From: Pseudomonadota bacterium
Lineage (GTDB): Bacteria; Pseudomonadota; Alphaproteobacteria; Azospirillales; Azospirillaceae
Length of the DNA stretch: 64,000 bases
NCBI GenBank assembly: GCA_023423695.1
Contig: JAFAFA010000133.1
Coordinates: 10,018-74,017, forward strand
Direction of reading: 5' to 3'
The notes beneath the pieces are model-generated. The model did no database searches. It was not told where the DNA came from and saw nothing but the letters and a program-made list of their open reading frames with translations. Made by a program: the position numbers and the translations under genes. Positions 1-7,801 of the stretch are shown here, piece by piece; the stretch's first letter is position 1, and each line of letters opens with the position of its first letter.

Positions 1-1457
1 TTCTTGACCGCGTGCATGACCGTGGTGTGGTCGCGGCCGCCGAACTTGCGGCCGATCTCCGGCAGGGAGCGGGCGGTCAGCTGCTTGGCCAGATACATGG
101 CGATCTGGCGCGGACGGGCCACCGCGCGGGCGCGGCGGGCGGAATGCATGTCGGCGACGCGGATGTTGTAATGCTCCGCCACCCGCTTCTGGATCTCGTC
201 GATGGTGACGCGGCGGTCGTTGGCGCGCAGCAGGTCGTGCAGCACCTCCTGCGTCGTCTCCAGCGAGATGGAGCGGCCGACCAGCTCGGCATGGGCGACG
301 ATGCGGTTCAGCGCCCCTTCCAGCTCGCGCACGTTGGACGTGATCTTGTGGGCCAGGAATTCCAGAACCTTCAGCGGGATGGTGGCCTGGAGCGCGTCGG
401 CCTTGGCCTGGAGGATGCCCAGCCGCAGCTCGTAGGTGGTCGGGTGGATGTCGGCGACCAGCCCCCAGCCCAGACGGGAGCGCAGCCGCTCCTCCATGCC
501 TTCCAGGTCGGACGGGCTCTTGTCGGCAGAGATGATGACCTGCCGGTTCTGGTCGACCAGCGCGTTGAAGGTGTGGAAGAACTCCTCCTGCGTGGAGTCC
601 TTGCCGCTGATGAATTGGACATCGTCGATCATCAGCACGTCGACCGAGCGGAACTGCTGCTTGAAGGCCATCGTGTCCTTGAAGCGCAGCGCCCGGATGA
701 ACTGGTACATGAACTTCTCGGCCGACAGGTACAGCACCTTGCGGTTCGGGTCGTTCTTGCGGATCTGCCAAGCCAGCGCGTGCATCAGGTGGGTCTTGCC
801 CAACCCCACCCCGCCATAGAGGAACAGCGGGTTGAAGGTCACGGTGGTGGCGTCGGCGACGCGCCGGGCGGCCGCATGGGCCAGCTCGTTCGGCTTGCCG
901 ACGACGAAATTCTCGAAGGTGAAGCGCGGGTCGAGCGCGGCGGACAGGTCGGACCGGTCCTCCAGAATCGCCGGGACGGCGTTCGGCGACTCGTCCGACG
1001 CCCCGCCATAGGAGGCCGAGGTGTAGACGGTCGACGGTGCCGATTCGGCGGAGAAACCGCCATCGGCCGGGCGCGGGGGCGGTGCCGGACGGGGCGCCGG
1101 GCGCAACTCTGCGAAACGGGAGTCCTGGGCACGCGGCGCCGGAGGGGCGCGGTCGTCGCCGTTGTCGTCGTTGTCGGCGACCAGAGCCGCCGGGGGATTG
1201 GTGGAGGCGACGATCACATCGATCGACTGCACTTCCGGATTCTCGCCGGACCAGAGGGCGCGGATGCGGTCGGCATAGTGGGTCAGCACCCAGTCGCGCA
1301 TGAATCGCGTGGGCACGACGATGCACACCTCGCCGCCGACAAGGCTGGCGACGGACAGCGGCTGAAGCCAGCTCCGGTAGGCGATCTCGCCCACCTCTTC
1401 CTTCAGGCGTCCGCGAATGCGCGCCCACTGCTGATCCAACGACACGCCGACCGACAT
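1..1457 (-). CDS. dnaA: Chromosomal replication initiator DnaA, C-terminus cut by window edge
   Basis: DnaA, the AAA+ ATPase that binds the origin and opens it for helicase loading. About 485 codons are visible; the frame runs off the left edge inside domain IV, so roughly 20-25 residues are missing compared with the usual length of about 500. The N-terminal domain I begins MSVGVSLDQQWARIRG. A proline-rich linker (domain II) follows. The Walker A motif GGVGLGKT has its Lys at residue 221, and Walker B reads IDDVQFI. Near the edge the DNA-binding signature GRDHTTVMHA is intact. The start at 1457 gives the conserved N-terminus. The gene lies downstream of rpsT on the same strand, separated by about 550 bp of AT-richer DNA, an arrangement common in alphaproteobacteria. 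Confidence 0.97.
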   Translation of the reverse strand, partial: MSVGVSLDQQWARIRGRLKEEVGEIAYRSWLQPLSVASLVGGEVCIVVPTRFMRDWVLTHYADRIRALWSGENPEVQSIDVIVASTNPPAALVADNDDNGDDRAPPAPRAQDSRFAELRPAPRPAPPPRPADGGFSAESAPSTVYTSASYGGASDESPNAVPAILEDRSDLSAALDPRFTFENFVVGKPNELAHAAARRVADATTVTFNPLFLYGGVGLGKTHLMHALAWQIRKNDPNRKVLYLSAEKFMYQFIRALRFKDTMAFKQQFRSVDVLMIDDVQFISGKDSTQEEFFHTFNALVDQNRQVIISADKSPSDLEGMEERLRSRLGWGLVADIHPTTYELRLGILQAKADALQATIPLKVLEFLAHKITSNVRELEGALNRIVAHAELVGRSISLETTQEVLHDLLRANDRRVTIDEIQKRVAEHYNIRVADMHSARRARAVARPRQIAMYLAKQLTARSLPEIGRKFGGRDHTTVMHAVK

Positions 1458-2010
1458 GCTCCCTTACTCCCGCTCCTTCCCCCCGGCCAGCCCCCACCGC
1501 CGAGGCGGCGCGGGATCGACCCCGCGACCGGAACCGCCGCGCACCACAGCCGGCCACACCGATGGTGTGCCCGCCGACTGGTGCCCCGGCCGCCCGCCTG
1601 GTCCCGCCCGTATGTGTACAGGCAGGGTTGACCCCGAACGGAACATTATACCCAAAACGCACACGCATGAGTCGACGGGATTGTAAATCCCGCCTCAAGC
1701 GCGACAGCTTGTAAGTAAAAGAAGATCGTGCGATCGACCGGGACTCAACAAGCCCTGATCCGGCGTAAGACCTTCAGTATTTCACTTCTGTGTTCGGCCG
1801 GCCACAGAGTGTTGCATCACCCCATTTCGCCCCGCCGAATTGGAGCAAAAGTCTAACCATACCAACGAAATCTGGCAATGGGACAGATGGCGAACGGCCT
1901 AAAAAGATAAAAATCATCACTCTGACCACAAGGCCGATCTCGAATCTCATAAGCATGCCCAACAACAAACTAAGACAATCGTCGAGTACCCATACATTTA
2001 CTTTAAACGC
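1458..2010. other. AT-richer dnaA upstream region with -10 box and small palindromes
   Basis: Gene-free 553 bp between dnaA and the rpsT terminator. On the minus strand a perfect TATAAT lies at 1645-1650 about 190 bp before dnaA, preceded by a weak TCGACT -35-like hexamer, so this is the likely dnaA promoter. Just upstream sits a palindrome GGGATT-GTA-AATCCC (1677-1691), and further up GATCG-TG-CGATC (1724-1735). Positions about 1780-2010 are clearly AT-richer than the surrounding genes. I found no good match to the DnaA box TTATCCACA on either strand, so I do not call an origin here, although an origin close to dnaA cannot be excluded. Confidence 0.5.
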
Positions 2011-2046
2011 AAAAAGCCGCGCCCCGAGTCACGGGCGCGGCTTTTT
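2011..2046 (-). terminator. Rho-independent terminator of rpsT
   Basis: A GC-rich stem with arms AAAAAGCCGCGCCC and GGGCGCGGCTTTTT, separated by a short loop, lies 24 bp past the rpsT stop codon. A T-run follows the stem when read on the minus strand, as expected for intrinsic termination. The A-run on the other side could let it also work on the plus strand. Confidence 0.9.
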
Positions 2047-2069
2047 GAAACCAGCGGATGAAAGCTCTA

Positions 2070-2330
2070 TCAGAGAGCCTTGATCGCAGCCGACAGACGC
2101 GACAGCTTGCGCGACACGGTGTTCTTGTGCAGCACGCCCTTGGAGACGCCGCGCATCAGCTCCGGCTGAGCGGACTTGAACGCGTCGGCGGCGGCGGACT
2201 TGTCGCCGCTCTGGATCGCGCCCTCGACCTTCTTCACGAAGGAACGGATGCGGCTGATGCGGGCACGGTTGACTTCCGTGCGACGCTCGGTCTGACGAAT
2301 GCGCTTTTCAGCGGACTTATGATTGGCCAT
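2070..2330 (-). CDS. rpsT: 30S ribosomal protein S20
   Basis: S20, a primary 16S rRNA-binding protein of the small ribosomal subunit. The 86 residues match the family length. The protein is Lys/Arg-rich and starts MANHKSAEKRIRQTERR, the conserved S20 opening. The C-terminal half includes the family motif KGVLHKNTVSRKLSRL. It is a single-gene unit: a strong promoter lies about 50 bp upstream of the start and a strong intrinsic terminator follows the stop. It lies upstream of dnaA on the same strand. Confidence 0.98.
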   Translation of the reverse strand: MANHKSAEKRIRQTERRTEVNRARISRIRSFVKKVEGAIQSGDKSAAADAFKSAQPELMRGVSKGVLHKNTVSRKLSRLSAAIKAL

Positions 2331-2375
2331 GGAAACCCTACTCCGAACGACACGGCTGTCGTGATGCGAGCGCGC

Positions 2376-2404
2376 CTTATACGCGGCAGCGCACCCCGAG
2401 TCAA
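2376..2404 (-). promoter_or_regulatory. Sigma-70 type promoter of rpsT
   Basis: On the minus strand TTGACT (2399-2404) and TATAAG (2376-2381) are separated by exactly 17 bp. The -10 box ends 45 bp before the rpsT ATG. Both boxes are close to the vegetative consensus, which fits a highly expressed ribosomal protein gene. Confidence 0.85.
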
Positions 2405-2525
2405 GGCACGGACGCCCAATGATTTTGACTAATCGTACTCAGACGACATCTTGATGGGATCTGGTCCATCCCCCGCAAGATGCAGGGGACGGCCCAGGCG
2501 GCAGAGTCGAAGGGCGGTCGACGAC

Positions 2526-3302
2526 TCAGCGGTTCTTCCAGCCGGCTTGGCGCTTCTCGGCGAAGGCGGCCATGCCTTCCTTCTGGTCTTCGGTGGCGAA
2601 GGTCGAATGGAACAGGCGGCGCTCGAAACGGATGCCTTCGGCCAGGGTCGATTCATAGGCGACGTTGACCGCCTCCTTCGCCATGGCGATGACCGGCTGC
2701 GACAGCGAGGCGATCTTGGTGGCGACCTTCACCGCTTCCTCCACCAGCTCGGCGGCCGGGACGATGCGGGAGACGAGGCCGCAGCGCTCGGCCTCGGCGG
2801 CGTCGATCATGCGGCCGGTCAGGACCATCTCCATCGCCTTGGACTTACCGACGAAGCGGGTCAGGCGCTGGGTGCCGCCGGCGCCGGGGATGGTGCCGAT
2901 GGTGACCTCCGGCTGGCCGAACTTGGCGGTGTCGGCCGCCAGGATGAAGTCGGCCATCATCGCCAGTTCGCAGCCGCCGCCCAGCGCGAAGCCGGCGACC
3001 GCGGCGATGGTCGGCTTGCGGCACTTGGCCAGCCGCTCCCACTTCGCGGTGATGAAGTTGGAATTGTAGACATCCATATAAGAGAAGCCGGCCATCTCCT
3101 TGATGTCGGCGCCGGCGGCGAAGGCGCGCTCCGACCCGGTGACGACGATGGCGCCGATGGCGCTGTCGGCCTCGAAGGCGTCCAGCGCCTGGCCCAGCTC
3201 GGTCACCAGCTGGTCGCACAGCGCGTTCAGCGCCTTCGGACGGTTGAGCGTGATCAGGCCGACCGGGCCGCGGGTCTCGACGAGGATGGTTTCATACGAC
3301 AT
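2526..3302 (-). CDS. Enoyl-CoA hydratase (crotonase family)
   Basis: Crotonase-fold enzyme that hydrates trans-2-enoyl-CoA to 3-hydroxyacyl-CoA in fatty-acid or amino-acid catabolism. Length 258 is typical for the stand-alone short-chain hydratase. The oxyanion-hole segments are visible (GADIKEM near residue 65; ALGGGCELAMMADF near 106), and the two catalytic glutamates of true hydratases are present at E112 and E132 (GQPEVTIGTIPGAGG). This favours real hydratase activity over an isomerase or a non-catalytic homologue. It lies in a leftward run with a small exported protein and mutM. The acyl chain preferred cannot be read from the sequence. Confidence 0.93.
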   Translation of the reverse strand: MSYETILVETRGPVGLITLNRPKALNALCDQLVTELGQALDAFEADSAIGAIVVTGSERAFAAGADIKEMAGFSYMDVYNSNFITAKWERLAKCRKPTIAAVAGFALGGGCELAMMADFILAADTAKFGQPEVTIGTIPGAGGTQRLTRFVGKSKAMEMVLTGRMIDAAEAERCGLVSRIVPAAELVEEAVKVATKIASLSQPVIAMAKEAVNVAYESTLAEGIRFERRLFHSTFATEDQKEGMAAFAEKRQAGWKNR

Positions 3303-3408
3303 GGCTGCAGCACTCTCCCGATAGGGCGAGCCCGGTTGCTTCCGGGGCTCGTCGTTGTGTAGGGGTATCGACCTGGAATTTGCGCGAGTATGGCGGGTGT
3401 TCCCGCCG

Positions 3409-3840
3409 TCAGCGCGGCGTCAAAGTGAAGCGGACGGCGGTTGCGCCCCGGAGTTTGGCCTGTTGGGGGAATTCCAGCCGCAGCTCCTCGCCCTCGCGGA
3501 CGAAGACCCGGTCGGATGCCCGACGCCAGCCCAGCTGTGGCAGGGTCTGGTCGTAGAAGGCCAGCACCGCCTGGCGCGGCACCTCCCCCGACAGCACGGC
3601 CTGGACGATCCGCCCGCCCGGCTTGTCGAAGACCAGCGGCTCCGATTCGGCGGTCGCCAGCCCGGGCATCACCGGAACGTCGGTGAAGCCGGGGACGAAC
3701 GGCCCGGAGTCGGCAGCGACCAGTTGGGCGGCGAATGCCGGAGGAATGGGAACGAGGAAGCTCCCCAGGCCCGCGACCGCGGGGCCGGCAAGGAGGAAAG
3801 CGGCGGACGCCGCCCGGAGCATGGCCGGTAGAGCCGTCAT
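3409..3840 (-). CDS. Small exported protein of unknown function
   Basis: 143 residues. The N-terminus (MTALPAMLRAASAAFLLAGP) is a hydrophobic signal-like segment with a second Ala-rich stretch ending near AFA-AQ at about residue 38, so it is probably exported to the periplasm or held by an N-terminal anchor. The mature part has alternating hydrophobic residues suggesting a beta-rich fold, with segments such as AVLAFYDQTLPQLGW and a C-terminal RFTLTPR. That pattern recalls small alphaproteobacterial proteins commonly found beside mutM, but I do not recognise a named family. It starts 12 bp after the mutM stop, so it is likely co-transcribed with mutM. Confidence 0.7.
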   Translation of the reverse strand: MTALPAMLRAASAAFLLAGPAVAGLGSFLVPIPPAFAAQLVAADSGPFVPGFTDVPVMPGLATAESEPLVFDKPGGRIVQAVLSGEVPRQAVLAFYDQTLPQLGWRRASDRVFVREGEELRLEFPQQAKLRGATAVRFTLTPR

Positions 3841-3852
3841 GCCCCAGCTATA

Positions 3853-4695
3853 TCACCGTTGGCGCGCCGCACAAAAGAAAGTCGAGCGGCCTGACTGTAC
3901 AATCCGCTGAACGCCCCCCGTCCGGGAGCGGTCGCAGTCGCAATCGGGGCAGCCCTCCCCCTCCCGGTCGTAGACGGCGAACTGGTGCTGGAAATAGCCC
4001 AGCTCTCCCGACGCCTGCCGGTAGTCGCGCAAGGAGGAGCCGCCGGCGGCGATCGCCCGCTCCAGCACCTCGCGCACCGCGACGGCGAGGCGGTCGACCT
4101 CCCCGGCCGTCAGACTGGCGGCGCTGCGGGTGGGCAGGATGCCGGACTGGAACAGCGCCTCCGACACATAGATGTTGCCGAGACCGGCGACGACGCTCTG
4201 GTCCAGCAGGGCGGCCTTGATCGGCGTCATCTTGCCGGCCAGACGGCGGGCGAGTTCCGGGCCGGAGAATTCGTTGCCGAGAGGCTCCGGTCCCAGGTTG
4301 CGCAGCATCGGATGGTCACCCAGCGCGTCCGCGACCGTCAGGTCCATCAGGCCGAAGCGGCGGGCGTCGTTGAAGGTGACGACGGTGCCGGCATCGGTCT
4401 CGAACACCACATGGTCGTGCTTGTCGAAGGCGTCGGGCCGTTCCGGGGCGATGATCATCCGCCCGGACATGCCGAGATGGGCGATCAGCACGCCGCCGTC
4501 ATCCAGATGCATCAGGATGTATTTGGCCCGCCGTCGCACCGACTCGACGCGCCGGCCGGTCAGCCTTTCGCAGAAGCGCGGTGGGAAGGGGGTGCGCAGG
4601 TTCGGCCGCCGCTGTTCCACACGGACCAGCCGCCGGCCTTCGAGATGCGGGGCGAGGCCCCGGCACACCGTCTCGACTTCGGGAAGTTCAGGCAT
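3853..4695 (-). CDS. mutM: Formamidopyrimidine-DNA glycosylase
   Basis: Fpg/MutM, the base-excision enzyme that removes 8-oxoguanine and formamidopyrimidines and cuts the abasic site. The 280-residue protein begins MPELPEVETV with the catalytic Pro2 and Glu3. It carries the conserved KYILMHL Lys region and the helix-two-turn-helix segment (LLDQSVVAGLGNIYVSEAL). The C-terminal zinc finger is unusual: C249 and C252 are present with an extra C254, C275 is the third ligand, but the position expected for the fourth Cys is Arg278 (FFCAARQR instead of the usual CxxC form). The spacing between the Cys pairs is also a few residues longer than normal. It is probably in an operon with the small exported protein downstream. 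Confidence 0.95.
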   Translation of the reverse strand: MPELPEVETVCRGLAPHLEGRRLVRVEQRRPNLRTPFPPRFCERLTGRRVESVRRRAKYILMHLDDGGVLIAHLGMSGRMIIAPERPDAFDKHDHVVFETDAGTVVTFNDARRFGLMDLTVADALGDHPMLRNLGPEPLGNEFSGPELARRLAGKMTPIKAALLDQSVVAGLGNIYVSEALFQSGILPTRSAASLTAGEVDRLAVAVREVLERAIAAGGSSLRDYRQASGELGYFQHQFAVYDREGEGCPDCDCDRSRTGGVQRIVQSGRSTFFCAARQR

Positions 4696-4766
4696 CGGCA
4701 GAGTGTGGGGTGGGAGGGACGGAAGTTAAAGCCCGGAGAGCTGGGCCAGAGAAAACTGGAAGAGAG

Positions 4767-5723
4767 TCACCTATACTCCTTGAACCGCTCTGTCGCCTGG
4801 ATCAGCGCGGCGCGGATGCCGGGTTCCATGGCGGAGTGGCCGGCGTCGGGGACGACGCGGTAGTCGGCTTCGGGCCAGGCGCGGTGCAGCGCGTCGGCGG
4901 AGATCACCGGGCAGACGATGTCGTAGCGGCCCTGGACGATCACCCCCGGCAGATGGCGGATGCGGGAAACGTCGCGCAGCAGCTTGTCTTCCGGCGTGAA
5001 GCGGTTGGAGCGGAAGTAATGCGCCTCGATCCGCGCCAGCCCCAGGGCGTGGCGGTCCTCGCCGCTGGCGGCGATCAGGTCGGGCGACGGCAGCAGGGCG
5101 GAGCAGCTGCCCTCATAGATGCTCCACACCCGGGCAGCGGCCATGCGCACCATCGGGTCGGGCGAGTCGAGCCGCTTCCAATAGGCCTCCAGCAGGTCGC
5201 CGCGCTCGTCTTCCGGGATGTGGCCGGCGAAGGCGGCCCAGGCTTCGGGAAAGAGGACGCGCATGGAATAGAGGAACCAGTCGATCTCGCTCTTCCGCAT
5301 CAGGAAGATGCCGCGCAGGATCAGGCCCAGACAGCGCTCCGGATGGGTCTGCGCGTAGGCCAGCGCCAGCGTCGAGCCCCAGGAGCCGCCGAACAGGTGC
5401 CAGCGCTCGATCCCCAGATGCCGGCGCAGCGTCTCGATGTCCTCGACCAGCCGTTCGGTGGTGTTCTCGCGCGTCTCGCCCAGGGGCGTGGAGCGGCCGG
5501 CGCCGCGCTGGTCCATCACGACGATGCGGTAATGGGCGGGATCGAAGAAGCGGCGGTGGGTGGGCGAGGCCCCGGCCCCCGGCCCGCCATGCAGGAACAT
5601 CACCGGCACGCCGCGCGGGTTGCCCGCCTGCTCCCAATAGACCGTGTGGATCCCGTCGACGGCGAGCGTGCCGGTCTGGAACGGGTCGATGGGCGGATAG
5701 AAGTCGCTGCGGGGCATGGCCAT
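4767..5723 (-). CDS. pip: Prolyl aminopeptidase
   Basis: Alpha/beta-hydrolase peptidase (family S33) that releases N-terminal proline from peptides in the cytoplasm. Starting at Met 5723 gives 318 residues, the normal length, and an N-terminus (MAMPRSDFYPPIDPF) matching the family. The frame is open upstream to 5825, but that extension is Arg/Ser-rich and unlike the family. The oxyanion motif HGGPGAG, nucleophile elbow GGSWGS (Ser114), acid QGRYD (Asp268) and DAGHS (His296) are all present. No clear Shine-Dalgarno is seen, and MPRSDF at 5717 is an equally possible start. It is flanked by mutM and a LuxR regulator, with no sign of an operon. Confidence 0.95.
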   Translation of the reverse strand: MAMPRSDFYPPIDPFQTGTLAVDGIHTVYWEQAGNPRGVPVMFLHGGPGAGASPTHRRFFDPAHYRIVVMDQRGAGRSTPLGETRENTTERLVEDIETLRRHLGIERWHLFGGSWGSTLALAYAQTHPERCLGLILRGIFLMRKSEIDWFLYSMRVLFPEAWAAFAGHIPEDERGDLLEAYWKRLDSPDPMVRMAAARVWSIYEGSCSALLPSPDLIAASGEDRHALGLARIEAHYFRSNRFTPEDKLLRDVSRIRHLPGVIVQGRYDIVCPVISADALHRAWPEADYRVVPDAGHSAMEPGIRAALIQATERFKEYR

Positions 5724-5840
5724 GCATCCAGTGGTGCGGACCACAAGTGTAGAGGAGCCACCGGGGCTTGCGCCAGAGCGACGAAGTCGCGAAACGACAA
5801 ACGCCGCCTGGAAGCGCCTGCTCATGCCGGTAGCCGCAGC

Positions 5841-6638
5841 TTACGGCGCGATCAGCCCCAAAGAGATGGCCCGCGTGACGGCATGGGTCTTGGTGTGGAC
5901 GGACAGCTTCCGCATCACGTTCTTGACGTGGAAATTCACCGTATTCTCGCTGATTCCGAGGATGATGCCCACCTCGGCCGCGGTCTTTCCTTGCGCTCCC
6001 CAGGACAGGCAGTCGCGTTCACGCGCGGACAGGGTCGGCGCCTCGCCCGCGGATTTGGTGTTCCCGCTTCCCCGGATCACCGCCACGCGGTCGTTGCAGC
6101 AGTGGATGAACATCTGCAGCGACAGCCGCGCATCCGCGACGAGACGTTCGAACTCTTCCCTCGACTCCGACCAGAACATGGTCGTCAGGGAGGAGACGGG
6201 GGAGCCGTCCGCTGAAACGCCATGGAACGGAAGGGTCAGACCGTTCTGGTAGCCGTGGTCCAAGGCAAAGCCCATCACGGCATTGGCATCCTGCCCGGCC
6301 TCGAAACGCACCTCGCGGGCCTGCCTTTGCATCAACTCGCTCCAGGAGAAGGCCAGATTGGTACGCCGCACCTCGTGGGCAACCGGATCGATCTCGTACA
6401 TGCGCTGGGCGGCGTAGTCGGCAATGAAGTCCGCCCGTGCAGTCGTCAGGTAATAAGGCGTGATTTCCGTCCTGGTCCCGGTGGAGATCATGCGGACATC
6501 AAGAAAACTGATGCCGGAAAAGCCGAGATTCCGCGCCACACCGTCCATAAGGTGAACTACATCTTCAGCGGTTCCGCAAGAATCAAGCAATCCCAGAGTG
6601 TCAAGAAAATCTGTCCGCATTCGTCGAATATTCCTCAA
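5841..6638 (-). CDS. LuxR-family quorum-sensing type regulator (LuxR solo)
   Basis: Transcription factor with an N-terminal autoinducer-binding domain and a C-terminal LuxR helix-turn-helix (TLSARERDCLSWGAQGKTAAEVG onward). Length 265 fits the family. Aligned to TraR numbering, the ligand-pocket residues Y61, D70 and W85 are all present with correct spacing (ADY, EIDP, FSW). W57 is Phe, a common substitution. This suggests it can still bind an acyl-homoserine lactone or related molecule. No luxI-type synthase is in the window, so it behaves as a solo or its synthase lies elsewhere. A perfect 16-bp CT-N12-AG palindrome lies 36 bp upstream of the start, suggesting autoregulation. Confidence 0.9.
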   Translation of the reverse strand: MRNIRRMRTDFLDTLGLLDSCGTAEDVVHLMDGVARNLGFSGISFLDVRMISTGTRTEITPYYLTTARADFIADYAAQRMYEIDPVAHEVRRTNLAFSWSELMQRQAREVRFEAGQDANAVMGFALDHGYQNGLTLPFHGVSADGSPVSSLTTMFWSESREEFERLVADARLSLQMFIHCCNDRVAVIRGSGNTKSAGEAPTLSARERDCLSWGAQGKTAAEVGIILGISENTVNFHVKNVMRKLSVHTKTHAVTRAISLGLIAP

Positions 6639-6992
6639 GGCTTCGGCGACGCCATCTTCCCTACCAGGGATCCCTACCAGATCTGGTAGTCGCGGCTCAC
6701 ATCAAAAGAACGTAAAAAGCGCGCGAGTTTTTGCCGCAGCCGCTTCTGGATACCGCAAGCCGCGTCCGACGCGGTCTGGTGTTCTTCGCGGATGACGTCA
6801 AAGCAAAATCAAAGAGCGATCAGTAAAAGCATATTCTCTTTATTCCGTTATCACCTCGTTCGCCGTCCAGGTGAAAAGGATGCATATTTATATTCTCTAA
6901 CAACCAAAAGATGGGAAACCGATCACGCTGCAGGGGCATTCCGACGCAAGGCCTCCCAAGCGGAGATTGGATCTGGAAAAAGGAAAACCCGC
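6639..6992. other. Divergent intergenic region between luxR-type gene and loiP-like gene
   Basis: 354 bp without a gene I can support. It holds the lux-type palindrome at its left end and an AT-rich right half (about 6780-6905) in which the string TATTCTCT occurs twice (6832-6839 and 6891-6898). An open frame runs from 6792 into the M48 gene, but the lipoprotein signal starting at 6993 shows the true start. Promoters for both flanking genes must lie here. Confidence 0.5.
6674..6689. promoter_or_regulatory. Lux-box-like operator, perfect 16-bp palindrome
   Basis: CTACCAGATCTGGTAG is a perfect inverted repeat that fits the CT-N12-AG pattern of las/rhl/lux boxes. It is 36 bp upstream of the LuxR-family start codon. 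The left half CCCTACCAG is also repeated directly at 6659-6667, 13 bp upstream of the copy at 6672-6680. It could serve the luxR-type gene, the divergent envelope genes starting at 6993, or both. Confidence 0.7.
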
Positions 6993-7748
6993 ATGCGTAC
7001 CCCGCTGGTTCTGGCCACGCTTCTTGGTGCCGGCCTGCTTCTGTCCGGCTGTCAGACCGGACCCATGAACGCCAACCTGCTCAACACCGGCCTTGAGATG
7101 TTCAACGCCGCCACGATGACTGACGAGCAGATGGCGCAGACGTCGCTTGCCGGCATCCGTTCGATGGACGCCTCGAACCGGATCGCTCCGGCGCAAAGCA
7201 AATACGGACGCCGGCTCGCCAAGCTCACGAAGGCTTACGACAGCGTCAACGGACGACCATTGAACTTCAAGGTCTACATTTCCCAGGACATCAACGCCTT
7301 CGCCGTACCGGATGGCAGCATCCGCATCATGAGCGCCCTGATGGATCACATGAGCGACGACGAGTTGCTGTTCGTGATCGGGCACGAGATCGGGCATGTC
7401 TACCATGGCCATGCCCGCAAGCGCTTCCAGACGGCCTACGCGATGTCCGGACTGGTCAAGGTGGCGTCATCCGCCGGCGGCCTGAACGTCAATGCGTCGC
7501 AGGCTGGCGCGCTCGTCTCCGAAGTGGTCAAGGCGCAGTTTTCCCAGGAGAACGAACGGGAGGCCGACGATTACGGCTACGATGTCGCCGTCCGCGCCGG
7601 TGCCTCGAAGACCGCTCCCGCTGCCGCGCTGCGCAAGCTTGCGGCGCTGTCCCAGAGCCATTCGAACGTCATCGCTCAGATGCTCGCCACCCACCCCGAT
7701 CCGGCCAGCCGCGCTGCGCGCATGGACGAGCGGGCGCTCAAGGGCTGA
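6993..7748 (+). CDS. loiP: M48-family metalloprotease lipoprotein, LoiP (YggG)-like
   Basis: Outer-membrane or periplasmic-facing lipoprotein protease. Starting at 6993 (AGGA at 6980-6983) gives 251 residues with a clear lipoprotein signal: MRTPLVLATLLGAGLLLSGC, acylated Cys20, and Gln at +2, which favours outer-membrane sorting. The zinc motif HEIGH is at 131-135 and the third ligand is Glu190 in EREADDYGYD. Size and layout closely follow E. coli LoiP, a protease that acts on envelope proteins under low osmolarity. Downstream, 53 bp on, is an exported protein and then a zinc-ribbon membrane protein, all on the same strand and probably one operon. A second M48 protease is encoded at 54583. 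Confidence 0.92.
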   Translation: MRTPLVLATLLGAGLLLSGCQTGPMNANLLNTGLEMFNAATMTDEQMAQTSLAGIRSMDASNRIAPAQSKYGRRLAKLTKAYDSVNGRPLNFKVYISQDINAFAVPDGSIRIMSALMDHMSDDELLFVIGHEIGHVYHGHARKRFQTAYAMSGLVKVASSAGGLNVNASQAGALVSEVVKAQFSQENEREADDYGYDVAVRAGASKTAPAAALRKLAALSQSHSNVIAQMLATHPDPASRAARMDERALKG

Positions 7749-7801
7749 TCCCCGTGACGCGCTCCACTTCACCAGCCATTCAGCAACGGAAAGAAACGCG
7801 G

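Noticed and set aside
6792..6992. N-terminal extension of the LoiP-like protease from 6792
   Set aside because: The lipoprotein signal with its ribosome site begins at 6993; the extension would place the signal 67 residues inside the protein.
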